DNA of 64,000 nucleotides from Branchinecta lynchi (Eukaryota > Arthropoda > Branchiopoda > Anostraca > Branchinectidae): the NCBI GenBank assembly GCA_023053575.1, contig JAKZAP010000014.1, forward strand, positions 19,990,938 through 20,054,937, given 5' to 3'. Numbering within the stretch: position 1 is the first letter of the stretch; each line of letters begins with the position of its first letter. The translations under genes and the position numbers were made by a program. Below the pieces are notes generated by a model, which saw only the letters and a program-made list of their open reading frames with translations, ran no database searches and was not told the DNA's origin. This document shows positions 22,111-33,329 of this stretch, piece after piece.

Positions 22111-22955
22111 CCGATGGCGGTTCTCATGATTAGTCCGTCTCGATCACTAATTGTCACAGCGAAAAGCTCTTAAATCCTCGTCGCCATTTGTACTGTTCTT
22201 TGCCCTTGGCAAAGATACACTTGGTTGCAAGAAAAACTTCTTTATTTTCTCTTATGAATCTCATACACGACTAACTCAGTAAAACAACTACGGCACTCAG
22301 ATCCCATTCATTTATGTCAGTACCCCGAGGCAATACGCGGAGGGGTGCTGAGCCAAACACAATGCAGTGTAGATAAATATACTACAATACCTGCCTTAGG
22401 TTGCCAAGGTAACTTGCCAGATAATCAATAAGTGCAACATTTTGACCGTGCTACCAGATACCATTGTATCTGCAAAAACACAGCTAATGGTCTGCACTGG
22501 CAAAACAACCGTTGAAAAGTCCCCAAAATAAACCGTCAAAAATTCGGTTACATTTTGCGGCGAAATTCTTTTTGGAAGGTTGCCGAAAGTGACGCCCTGA
22601 ACCCACACACGGATTCGTCTTTGCGTGGGCGAAACCGCAAATCCATACGTTGCAACGCATGCGCGAAGTATAGGAACTGGCCCTGATCAACTCATTATTC
22701 TCCAACAGGGTTGCCGGTTCTTGGTAATATGTTCGCAAGAGTACCAAAGGCTCAAACTACTTTGTTCTTTGTTTAATTATTCAGACAGAATTTCCACTAA
22801 CTATTCTTTTACAGAGCAATTTTTTCCACCAGAACTCAGGATCACTCCTGTCCGCTGCGGGTTACGGCGACACATTTTATTTTTTTGAGAATCCAGTTTA
22901 CAGAGGCAGAGCTCCACATAGGCTTACTATCTGTCGTAGTTGCCAGTCATCTTGC
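22111..22955. other. peroxidase intron, mostly unassigned
   Basis: Contains a fragment (about 22455-22515, CCAGATACCATTGTATCTGC then AAAAACACAGCTAATGG) that matches the end of the element at 49308-49727. The rest shows nothing I recognise. Confidence 0.4.
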
Positions 22956-22959
22956 AGAA

Positions 22960-23933
22960 CAAGACCAAAGGTTTCGATGGGATCCCAAAAGTTCAAATCT
23001 AATTCAGAGAATTGGGTCTTGTCTTCGCCAGATCCAGTCTTCGCCAGACTAATTCAACACTTTTACTATCAATTACGAGAAAACCAAGTTCAGATATGGA
23101 TTCAGCATGTGTGTTTACCCCTTCAAGTCAAATCTGTTTGACGAAGCAGATCGAAACTTCCTGCCTTACTTCTGTTAATTTTCCAGTTTCGGCGGAATTC
23201 CGGAACTACTTCTCCGGCGAAAAAATAAAGCTCAAAAACGAATTCAGCATGTCTCCTTACCCCTATATCCAACCTATAATCAACTTCAGATTAAACTTTC
23301 ACTTTTAACAAATTTTCCGGTTTCAGCCGGATTCCGAGCAATATATACGTCCGGTGAGAAGATGATTGTCATATGAGAATTCAGCATGTCTTCTCACTCG
23401 CAAATCGAAAATCTTATCAAATTTAAATAAAACTTTTACTTTAAACGAATTCTCCGGTTTTTGCCGGATTCCGACCAAACTAATTGTCCGGCGAGAATAA
23501 TTTCCGTATTCGGACTCCGCACGTTTCCTTGCCACTAAATCGAACCTCCAATGCACTTGACATTAAGCTTTTACTTTTCACAAATTTTCCGGTTTTCGCC
23601 GGATTCCGGGTCAACTATTTGTGCGTCGAGAAAATAAATTTCATATCCGGATTCACATGTCTCCTTACCCCTAACTCGACTATTTCATTATCTTTTAAAA
23701 AATATTTGTTGTTCCCCTTAATTTCAAACCCCTCCCCCACCCCTAAATATAGAGCTACATAGCCCATCTTCGAACCTGACCTGTACTTTGACCTAAAGAG
23801 TCTTCATGCCAAGTTTGATCAAAATATCTCAACCCCTTCGAGTTATCGTGCTAACAGACGGACGGAAACAGACGGACAACTTTTGCGGTGACATAGGTAC
23901 CCCTCCACTTTCGTTTTGGGATCCCAAAAACCA
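22960..23933 (+). repeat. R1 element, full length, copy 1 of a duplication
   Basis: Starts AACAAGACCAAAGGTTTCGA with GGGATCCC 20 bp in. Four internal units of about 130 bp carry (T)CCGG(N)TT..GCCGGATTCCG followed by a (T)CCGGCGAGAA-type word. It ends with ACAGACGGACGG and TTTTGGGATCCCAAAA. The matching copy at 31857-32692 has one internal unit fewer. Confidence 0.9.
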
Positions 23934-24522
23934 ACTGTTTTTCAGAAAAATTGATTGTCTTACGTCGTTTTAATCGTCGCCACCGAAGGCCGGACAAATT
24001 TTTGGGGGATCTGAGTCATCGAGATTTCGGAGGTGTAGATTTCTCTGGCGCATTTTTTGCATATTTGTAAAAGGCCGTGGCCTCTTTTTACCACGATCTG
24101 GCAACACTGCAAGACCTTGTCTGTTCTCGGATTACATCCTATCATCCCCCACCCCTCTTCGCCCCCACTCCTCAACAGACATCAACGCGACAAATCTCAA
24201 AAAGGAGTTTTGTTCCAAGTTTTGCTGAGCTGCACAACAGCCAGTAAAGCCAGTCGTTAATTGGGTGCAGAGTTATTTTATATTAGTATTCCAATGAAAA
24301 TACATTTGACCTAAAGGTGGAATTCGGGAACACGATGCGAAAGAAAGTTATTTTATTTATGTGACAATTTGTAGCCCAAAAGAGTTTACACGGAGTATTA
24401 TTTTAGATAAGTTTTGAAGAGGCCAAGGGCATATTTTATGAATTTTATTACGATTACTCTGAAGATGATGAATTGATTGATTATATAGATATATCTATAG
24501 CTGCTCATTGTAAAAAGGCCGG
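23934..24522 (+). repeat. flanking segment duplicated with R1
   Basis: Continues the duplication beyond the R1 3' end; it matches 32693-33330 and includes the right terminus of a hAT-like element (ATCTGGCAACACTG near 24095-24108). The match stops at GCTCATTGTAAAAAGGC, after which this copy and the other diverge. Confidence 0.85.
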
Positions 24523-24654
24523 TAGTATCAAAATCGATCACTTGATCACTGATTACAAATTTTGCGGTAAGGCTGACTCGTAAGCCCTCTACGTGGTTTA
24601 CTAGGAATTGATTTTTGTGTGTCAAGCAGCGGATTTCATGTAAAGATAAGTTAA

Positions 24655-25093
24655 AGGACACCTGAATGAAGAGTACCAAGTATCATCCCTATCTGTATGA
24701 CTTCCGTTAACATTGCCTGCAGAAAACCCAATCCAACTACGAAATAGTGTTTCCAAGCTATGATTTTTGCTCCATTTTGCATCTGTCCTTATTTCAGTAC
24801 CGAACAATTTTATAAATGAACACATATCTCCAATCAACCCTCTTCTGTAATAGTTTTTAACGAGTTAAGCCCAAATGTTTATCTAGAAGAAATTCCAATA
24901 CGATGCGGCCAGCGCTGTACAAGATTTGAATGAATTGCGCTTTTTGTCTTGGAGTCTGCATGTGGAAACCTCCAGAAACGATCATCCCTATTTTGAAAAC
25001 GTCACGCTCAGGAGAAGAATGCTCTCCGTGGCCATGTCTGTAAATGCATTCTCCATGGTGTGTTCAAGTATGGTTTCATTGTTCAGGTGTCCT
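24655..25093 (-). mobile_element. TTAA-flanked element, copy 1
   Basis: Bounded by TTAA at 24651-24654 and 25094-25097, with inverted ends AGGACACCTGAA and TTCAGGTGTCCT. About 439 bp. Two other copies are at 26524-26961 (opposite orientation) and 43902-44333. On the minus strand it reads a broken peptide frame (RIWIGFSAG-like, SHTDRDDTWYSSF) shared by the other copies. TTAA targets are typical of piggyBac-type elements; no transposase is present. Confidence 0.8.
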
Positions 25094-25097
25094 TTAA

Positions 25098-25611
25098 AGG
25101 CCAAGTATAAATCAGCTGAAAGATACAAAATAGTCATGTGTGCTTTAATAAATTGAACCTACATTTTCTATTGCTGACAGAATCTACAGATCAACATTCT
25201 TCGTTTTAGTACAAGATAAAGTGCACTTACAGGTATTAGACTTTATTTATTTAGATTTGGACAAACGAAATACTTTAGGCAAAATTTGTGCCAGCAACCG
25301 AATAATTCTTTTACATAACAAACCATAGAATAATCTGCAAAGTTTTACAAAATATGTTTCAATATTCCAAGATGAGACTTGATTAAACAATCTTCTTGAA
25401 CTCGCATCAAGTTTATACGAAAGTTTATGAGAAAATGCAGAAGTATTAATCAACAATGAAGACCATGATAGAGCTTCCTATTCTTTATCAACATCTATTC
25501 TGATTTTTTTTTCAAAAAAAGAAGGGATACTTTTAGGAGGGGATATGTGTCTTATTTTAATTTAAAAACAAAAAATTATTAGTGATTTTTATTTCAAACT
25601 AACAACTTTTT
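25098..25611. other. unassigned stretch
   Basis: AT-rich sequence between a TTAA element and an R1 element, inside the long peroxidase intron. A 69-codon minus-strand frame at 25247-25456 has no family signature. Confidence 0.4.
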
Positions 25612-26517
25612 ACTTTTTGGGATCCCAAAAAGTAGGTGGAGGGATACCTATGACATAGCAAAATTGTCCGTCTGTCCGTCTGTCTGTGAGCACGATAACT
25701 CTCGAAGGGATTGGTGTGAGGATTCACTGGATCAAGGGTAAGGTCAAGTTCGTAGATGGGCTATGTAGCTCTGCATTTAGGGGTGGGGGAGGGGATTCAA
25801 ATTAAGGGACAAACAAAATATTTTTAAACAGCTAATGTGATAGTCGACTTTGGACTGAGATTTTCTCGCCGGAAAAGTAGTTCGTCCGGAATCCGGCAAA
25901 AACCGGAAAAATGGTTAAAAGTAAAAGATTCATTTGAAGTTGATAAAGTGGTCGATTTAGAGGTAAGAAGACATTCTGAACACGGAGGTGAAAACCATTT
26001 TCTCGCCGAACAAGTAGTTCGTTCGGAATCCGGTGAAAACCGGAAAGTTGGTTAAAAGTAAAATTTCATCTGAAGTTGATTAAATGTTCGAGTGAGGGGT
26101 AAAAAAACATGCTGAACACGACGGTGAAAACCACTTTTTCGCCGGACAACTATTTCGACCGGAATCCGGCCAATGCCGGAAAATTTGATAAAAGCAAAAG
26201 TTCGATTAGATGACAGATTACGGGGTAAGAAGAGAGGCTGACTCTGTATTTGACAATCATTTTTTACCCGGACGCTGGATTTGTTTCTGAATTTTCTTTT
26301 GTTGTTGGATTTTCGGGCGAGACCGGAAACTTGGCAGATGTAAAGCCTCGGTCAGTATCGTCAAAACAGAGTTGGCCTATAGAAGTATATCTGAACTTGG
26401 TTGTCTCTGATCATTAGCCTGGAAAAGACTGGATCTGGCGAAGACAAGACCCGATTGTCTGAATCAAATATTAGATTTTTGGGATCCCATCGACGCCTTT
26501 CGTCTTGTTTATTTACT
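25612..26517 (-). repeat. R1 element, full length, reverse orientation
   Basis: Opens with TTTTTGGGATCCCAAAAAG and TGTCCGTCTGTCCGTCTGTC, has five internal units, and closes GGGATCCCATCGACGCC then TTTCGTCTTGTTT. It ends only a few bases before the next TTAA element. Confidence 0.9.
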
Positions 26518-26523
26518 GCTTAA

Positions 26524-26961
26524 AGGACACATGAACAATGAAACCATACCTGAACACACCATTGAGAATGCATTTACAGACATGGCCACGGAGAGCATTC
26601 TTCTCCTGAGCGTGACGTTTTCAATAGGGATGTTCGTTTCTGGAGGTTTGCACATGCAGACTCCAAGACAAAAAGCGCAATTCATTCAAATCTTGTACAG
26701 CGCTGGCCGGATCGTATTGGAATTTCTTCTAGATATACGCTTGGGCTTAACTGGTTAAAAAAATATTCCAGAAGAAGGGTGATTGGAGACATTTGTTCAT
26801 TTCTAAAATTGTTCAGTACTGAAATAAGGACAGATGCAAAATGGAGCAAAAATCATAGCTTGGAAACACCATTTCGTATTTGGATTGGGTTTTCTACAGG
26901 CAATATTACCGGAAGTAATACAGATAGGGATGACACTTGGTACTTTTCATTCAGGTGTCCT
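26524..26961 (+). mobile_element. TTAA-flanked element, copy 2, with longest open frame
   Basis: TTAA at 26520-26523 and 26962-26965; ends AGGACACATGAA and TTCAGGTGTCCT. On the + strand it reads TENAFTDMATESILLLSV-like residues and MFVSGGLHMQTPRQKAQF in one frame, then, after a stop, IGDICSFLKLFSTEIRTDA and WIGFSTG. The other two copies carry two extra bases after GTTTTC and lose the frame there. The sequence looks like a once-coding segment carried by a MITE, but no family is recognised. Confidence 0.8.
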
Positions 26962-27227
26962 TTAATAAACTGTATTCTAGTCTTCTTACATTATTTTTTT
27001 GAACTTTCTTCTATCAATTCAACTAAGGAACAACTAAAAATGTTTCAAGATTGGCCAAGGTACACACACTTCTGGATTTTACAAAGAACGGTCTGCGTCG
27101 AAACACAAGCTGTTCCAAGCTTTTTGAAAATCCAAAAATGTTGGTCGATGACCTTTCCAGAACAAAGTGGTGCTGCTGAAACGCCCTCCTGTCTGAAGTA
27201 GTTTTCAATATTTTTTCAAGTTGACAT

Positions 27228-28375
27228 GAGGTCTTTCCAAATGTCAAGTTTCGTTAAGATCCGACCACTCGTTCATAAGCTGTACATAGCTCAAGCCAGA
27301 TTCCCCCTCCCTACACTCCCCACGATGGTTGGGTCGGGGAACCGACTATTTCTAAGTCAATCATGTCAAATCACTTATGTTCAAGCCCAGTTTCATCTTC
27401 GTAGCACATCAGGAACTACCTCAACTCGCGATAATCGGAATTCCGACCCCCCCCCCCTCCTACTCCCCCCCACAGTGCCCAAATCCGATCCGGTTCTATC
27501 ACCGACGCATCTAGTTCTTGTGCTTCTCCTTCCCACCAAGTTGCATCCCAATAGTTCCATTCTAAGCCTGTCACTACGGGATCAGCGACTCCATTTGATT
27601 TCGTTTCCATGCAGCCCTCCCCCCCCCCCCCCCCCACACACACACTCATCGGATCCGGTCAGACTGACACGAGGTCTTTCCACATATCAAGTTTCGTTAA
27701 AATCTGTCACCCGTGCCAGAGTTATACGTTCCTCAACATTCCGGATTCTCCCTCCCTCCACTCCCCCCACGGTGGTCTGATCGGGAAGTTGACTATTTCC
27801 AGGTTGATCTGATCAGATCCCTGACTTACCTGCCAAGTTTCATTGTCCTAGCCCACCTGAAAGTAACTTAACTCCGTATCACCGGAATTCCAGAACCCCC
27901 CTCCAACTCCAACAAAGAGCACGAATCCGGTCCGGTTTTGTTAATGATGTACCTAGGGCTTGTACTTGTTCCTCTCACCAAGTTTCATCCCGATCGCTCC
28001 ACTCTAAGCGTGTCACATGATTTCCAGTTCTCCCCTCCGAATCCCCCCCCCCCACATTCATCGGATTCGGTAAGATCTTGAAATGGGATATCCGAGATAT
28101 GACGTCTTTCCAAGTATCAAGTTTCATTAAGATCCGATCACCCGTTCGAAAGCTATGCATGTCACTAAATTTCGGATTCCGGATCCCCTCCCTCCCCCCA
28201 CGATGGTCGGATCGGGCAAGTGACTATTTCCAAGTTGGTTTGGTCGGGTCCCTAATATGCCTGCCAAGTTTCATCGTCCTAACACATCTGGAAGTACCCT
28301 AACTCGCTAACACCGACTGACCGACCGACGGAAAAGTGATCTGTATATGGCACTTGGCCGGAAGGCAAGTGCCTT
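27228..28375 (+). repeat. R2 element with three long tandem units
   Basis: The phrase AAGTTTC(G/A)TTAA(G/A)ATC recurs at 27246, 27688 and 28118, giving units of about 430-440 bp. It ends with CCGACCGACCGACGGAAAAG and a terminal hairpin GGCACTTG-GCCGGAAGG-CAAGTGCC (about 28348-28372). Long C runs and proline-rich open frames are by-products. Confidence 0.85.
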
Positions 28376-28612
28376 AAAAAAAACGAAGTTGATCAAAATG
28401 CAGAAAAAATCCTTTCCTGTCATCGCCCTAATCGTGCAGCAAAAAGCAACTGCCGTGTCAAAAATTAAATCTCAGGACTAGTTTTTTCCCAATAGTGGTA
28501 TTTAAAAGTAATTTCTCAGAATAAGATATTTATAGTCGGTAGAAGCTTTTGTTATTTATTGCAGGTTTGTTCCTTCCCCGACGTTGACCGGTTGACCATG
28601 AAGACTGACAAC

Positions 28613-28644
28613 CTGACGAGGACCCTTGCCAAGAAGGGGCGAAA
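28613..28644 (+). ncRNA. hammerhead-ribozyme-like core
   Basis: CTGACGA, a 21-nt stem-loop GGACCC...GGGGC, then GAAA: the spacing and boxes of a hammerhead core (CUGANGA - stem II - GAAA). An upstream GTTGAC/GACAAC pair could form an imperfect stem I. A proper NUH cleavage site in the right place was not found, so activity is unproven. Confidence 0.4.
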
Positions 28645-29159
28645 TATCGCTGCTAAAGCATCGTAGCTGACGTATCTGTTTTATGCATTATTTGAATAGA
28701 TGATTCACTTATTTAAGTGATTTAGACGTACACTATAGAGGTCCATGGCTTATTTTTTGCACTATATTATTATTATCAAACAAAGAAATTAAATGGCATA
28801 GAACAAATAATATTTCTATAGAGGCCAATCGTCTATTTTCTGCACTGTACTGTTGAGAAAGATAAATAGATAAAACCACCCCCTACCTCATCTCCCCATT
28901 CTCAAGAATACGGAGCTCCACACCCGCATCCGAAAGGTTCTAAGGAAAGATTGCTTCAACCAGGTTACCAGGTTCAAGGACGTCTGAAAGGTGACGTGAC
29001 GTAGGCATCAACTTGTAGGCACAGCAAAAAAGCGCAGACCTGGCTGAGGCACATTCAAACGCCAGTATCCTGAAAAATGCTAGGATAAGCAACATGTTGT
29101 AAACGATACATGCAGCCTCCCCGTTTTAAAGCAAAACATGAAGCATTTGCAACGTCTAT

Positions 29160-29421
29160 GAGTGTGCTCCACCCTACTTACCATAGTTACTACGCATGAC
29201 GTCGAATTCTGGCTTTTTGCCGTCAAGGCTGGAACGATTTTTCTATTTTCCAGAAGAGTATCATGCCACGGGCGAATCCGACCAATCACGCTACAGAGAT
29301 GCGTAGTTACACGCTTACTACCCCTCCCGAGCATGGTAAGCAAATTTGTACTATTAGTTACTAACGATCAGCGTAGTAACTTATTTAATAGCTGCTACTG
29401 TTAGAAGGGTGAAACACGCAC
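29160..29421 (+). mobile_element. TIR element, GAGCGTGTTCCA family, copy 1
   Basis: Ends GAGTGTGCTCCACCCT and GGGTGAAACACGCAC, flanked by TAT on both sides. The interior has AGTTACTACGCATGACGTC and TGGTAAGCAAAT words shared with the four other copies. It lacks about 30 bp that the others have. Confidence 0.8.
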
Positions 29422-29454
29422 TATATCAACCCTATCCATGCTGTCAGTTCAGAC

Positions 29455-30345
29455 TAGATGATGATGATGATGATTTTATTTATAACCCGTCAAAATAAAC
29501 ACAAGGCACAAAGACGGAGTAAATAATAAGGAAAAAAAGAGAAAAAGAAAGGAAAACACGAAAGAAAGTAACTTACAAAATACACAGTATAACTTTTACT
29601 ATACAACTAAAGCAGGAGGGATTTCCAGTCGTGATCAATATTTTGGCTGTATGTTTCTATTTGTTTCTCCACTGCTGTTAGTGGATCACTAATTTGATAA
29701 CGACTGGAAATTTTAGAGTTTCTCGTCCAAGGGGGGAGGCGCAATATATATTTGGCAAAACGATAGAATGTTGACCGTACTTGTTTTTTGTCTGTTTTGG
29801 TGAAAAGTCTCCAGAAGGGTGCAGTATACAGGATGTGAGGTAGGGCGACGGAGTTGAAGATAGCCGCGAGGATGGGACGTTGAAAGCGTAGCTTATTCGA
29901 TACTACAGATCCGTATGCACCTGCAATTCTTTTACGTATATGCTTTATAAGTAGAGCACGGGTTTCTTTGATGGATTTTCCAATAGGTAACCCCAGGTAA
30001 ATTAGGGAATCCAGTGGCTTCACATGAACACTTCCCAGCCGTACTGTTACGTCCGGGTCAGCTTTCCAGTTGAAAAGTACGACTTGGGATTTATCTGCAT
30101 TGAAATGCATTCCAACGTGCCCATATTCTGTGCTAAGAATATCGAAATTTTCCTCTAAACGAGTAACAGTACGGCTGGGGTTAAGAATATCATCAGCATA
30201 TCCTATCAGGCTAACATCAATACCCCGAACAATACATGCAGGTTTAATTTTACTATGCGGTTCAATTATTGCATTGTTAAACAACTCAGGTGAGACAATG
30301 GACCCCTGTCTTACTCCCTTTTTGACCGGCACTGTCTGAACACCG
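29455..30345 (-). pseudogene. LINE, 5'-truncated reverse transcriptase C-terminal half
   Basis: The minus-strand frame (30332-29607, 241 codons) starts inside the RT domain with KKGVRQGSIVSPELFN, has the catalytic-type box LIGYADDIL, then NADKSQVVLFNW, YLGLPIG and RFAKYILRLPPW. After the stop a short 3' untranslated part ends in ATC triplets at about 29458. It is truncated at its 5' side, as is usual for non-LTR insertions. Related to the long LINE at 33330 but from a different branch. Confidence 0.85.
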
Positions 30346-30638
30346 CACTATCCTTCCTTAAATTGTCCTACACGTTCGCAGCTGAAACTGGAGACATTAA
30401 AGTAAAAACAAACAGGCACATTAATAGGTTTGTTGCCGTTTTCACTTGCATGTATAACTCAGGGTCAGAGGAAAAATGAAGACAAATATTTGAGCCGCCA
30501 TTTTATTTGTGCCGTTCTATGTCAATCTCTGAGTAGTACAAAGAATGAAGTTTGTAAAGACACTTAAATTAGCTCGCTATCAAGTTCGTCTGAATAAACC
30601 TTTAACGGCCCTTCCGCTCAAATTGACTGCGAGTCATA

Positions 30639-30929
30639 GAGCGTATTCCACCACACTTACCGTAGTTACTACGCATAACGTCACAAATTCTGGCTTACTG
30701 GCGTCAAGCTGGAATGTGTTTTCTATTTTCAGCAAAATATCGTGCTCCGGACCAATCACATCACAGAGATTCGTAGTTACCAGGCTTACTACGCTCCCTA
30801 GCATGGAAAGCAAATACTTACTACTAGTTACTATTTCGACAAGGTTGAAACGGTCAGCGTAGTAACTTTTCACGAGGTTGGAATGAAAATAACTAATAGT
30901 TACTATTATTAGAAGGGTGGAACACGCTC
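30639..30929 (+). mobile_element. TIR element, GAGCGTGTTCCA family, copy 2
   Basis: 291 bp, ends GAGCGTATTCCACC and GGGTGGAACACGCTC, flanked by ATA on both sides (30636-30638 and 30930-30932). Confidence 0.88.
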
Positions 30930-31118
30930 ATAGTTGATTGCGCTCAAAGGGAGATGAACCTCACTTACTTGCTTAGTTACTCTGTACCGGTTTTTCAATT
31001 CAGTCATAAGATTATCGAAGTAGGAAAGCGCCGTTTACTGTATGCAACTGGAATGGCTAGCTCTATCCAATGGTATCTTATTTATTATAAAAAGTTTAAG
31101 TTTAAGATTTATTCTTAA

Positions 31119-31612
31119 CGCCTAATTTGGGTCAGGGAACTCATCGCTGCACTTTTCAAGTTTTAACCAACTTTTGGACTTAGCCAAATTTCATTCGAGC
31201 TGGGATCTGGCCGTCCAAATTTTTTTCCAACGAGCGTCTTTTCGAAGGCGAAGGTTCCCGGACCGAAATTTTTCTTAACGCGGCGCCCGACCTAATTTGG
31301 GTCAGGGAACTCATCGCTGCACTTTTCAAGTTTTAACCAACTTTTGGACTTCGTCAAATTTCATTCGAACTGGGATCTGGCCCACCAAATTTTTTTCCAA
31401 CGGGGTCCGCAGCGTCTTTTTCGAAGGCGAATGTTCCCGGACCGAAATTTTTCTTAACGCGGCGCCCGACCTAATTTGGGTCAGGGAACTCATCGCTGCA
31501 CTTTTCAAGTAACTTAGTGTCTAAAGTGTAAGTCAGTGAGTGTTATTTTGTTATGTATAATGACTCTAGTTGGCCGGTATTGGATTCAAATAAATAAATA
31601 AATAAATAATAA
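31119..31612 (+). repeat. 170-179-bp tandem repeat ending in a LINE-like tail
   Basis: CCTAATTTGGGTCAGGGAAC starts at 31121, 31291 and 31470. After the third partial unit the sequence runs into a 3' end with TTGGATTCAAATAAATA and further AATA units, so this looks like a LINE 3' untranslated region with internal tandem units. No coding part is attached. Confidence 0.75.
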
Positions 31613-31701
31613 AACTAGTATCTTTAGGATTAAGTTCAAGCTCACCACTCTTAGCTACGCAAGAAGAAACCTCCTGTGCCTTCACTTCGGTACCAAGACC
31701 C

Positions 31702-32872
31702 CAGTGTTGCCAGATTGGCAGATTTTACGCCAACCGTCGGATTCTGTCGGACACTGGCGGAAATATTTTTGCAAATGGCGTGTAAAACGAGACTGTTTTT
31801 CTTTTTAACTGGGGTATTTTTTGGCGTCACGTGCAAAAATTGACAGTCTTTACGAACAAGACCAAAGGTTTCGATGGGATCCCAAAAGTTAAAATTTAAT
31901 TCAGAGAATTGGGTCTTGTCTTCGCCAGATCCAGTCTTCGCCAGACTAATTCCACACTTTTACTATCAATTACGAGAAAACCAAGTTCAGATATGATTCA
32001 GCATGTGTGTTTACCCCTTCAAGTCAAATCTGTTTGACGAAGCAGATCGAAACTTCCTGCCTTACTTCTGTTAATTTTCCGGTTTCGGCGGAATTCCGGA
32101 ACTACTTCTCCGGCGAAAAAATAAATCTCAAAAACGAATTCAGCGTGTCTCCTCACCCCTGTATCCAACCTATAATCAACGTCAGATTAAACTTTTACTT
32201 TTAACATATTCTCCGGTTTTTGCCGGATTCCGACCGAACTAATTGTCGGCGAGAATAATTTCCGTATTCGGACTCCGCACGTTTCCTTGCCACTAAATCG
32301 AACCTCCAATGCACTTCCCATTAAGCTTTTACTTTTCACAAATTTTCCGGTTTTCGCCGGATTCCGGGTCAACTATTTGTGCGTCGAGAAAATAAATTTC
32401 ATATCCGGATTCACATGTCTCCTTACCCCTAATTCGACTATTTCATTATCTTTTAAAAAATATTTGTTGTTCCACTTAATTTCAAACCCCTCCCCCACCC
32501 CTAAATATAGAGCTACATAGCCCATCTTCGAACCTGACCTGTACTTTGACCTAAAGAGTCTTCATGCCAAGTTTGATCAAAATATCTCAACCCCTTCGAG
32601 TTATCGTGCTAACAGACGGACGGACGAACAGACGGACAACTTTTGCGGTGTCATAGGTACCCCTCCACTTTCGTTTTGGGATCCCAAAAACCAACTGTTT
32701 TTCCAAAAAATTGATTGTTTTACGTCGTTTTAATCGTCGCCACCGAAGGCCGGACAAATTTTTTGGGGGATCGGAGTCATCGAGATTTCGGAGGTGTAGA
32801 TTTCCCTCTGGCGCATTTTTTGCATATTTGTCAAAGGCCGTGGCCTCTTTTTACCACGATCTGGCAACACTG
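31702..32872 (+). mobile_element. hAT-like element carrying an R1 insertion
   Basis: Ends are CAGTGTTGCCAGAT and ATCTGGCAACACTG, a perfect 14-bp inverted pair; flanks are CAAGACCC and CAAGACCT (8 bp, 7 identical). The outer parts (31702-31856 and 32693-32872) are hAT-type sequence; the middle is R1. The right terminus and flank are also present in the other duplicate at 24095-24116, but the left terminus is not. Confidence 0.75.
31857..32692 (+). repeat. R1 element, copy 2 of the duplication
   Basis: Begins AACAAGACCAAAGGTTTCGA and ends TTTTGGGATCCCAAAA at 32675-32690. Very close to 22960-23933 but with three rather than four internal units. Confidence 0.9.
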
Positions 32873-33329
32873 CAAGACCTTGTCTGTTCTCGGATTACAT
32901 CCTATCATCCCCCACCCCTCTTCGCCCCCACTCCTCAACAGACATCAACGCGACAAATCTCAAAAAGCAGTTTTGTTCCAAGTTTTGCTGAGCTGCACAA
33001 CAGCCAGTAAAGCCAGTCGTTATTATTGCCAAATTTTGTTTTTAGTCTTTGACCCTTTAATTGGGTACAAGAGTTATTTTATATTAGTATTCCAATGAAA
33101 ATACGTTTGACCTAAAGGTGGAATTCGGGAACACGATGTGAAAGAAAGTTATTTTATTTATGTGACAATTTGTAGGCCAAAAGAGTTTACACGGAGTATT
33201 ATTTTAGATAAGTTTTGAAGAGGCCAAGGGCATATTTTATGAATTTTATTACGATTATTCTGAAGATGATGAATTGATTGATTGATTATATATATATATA
33301 TATATATATAGCTGCTCATTGTAAAAAGG

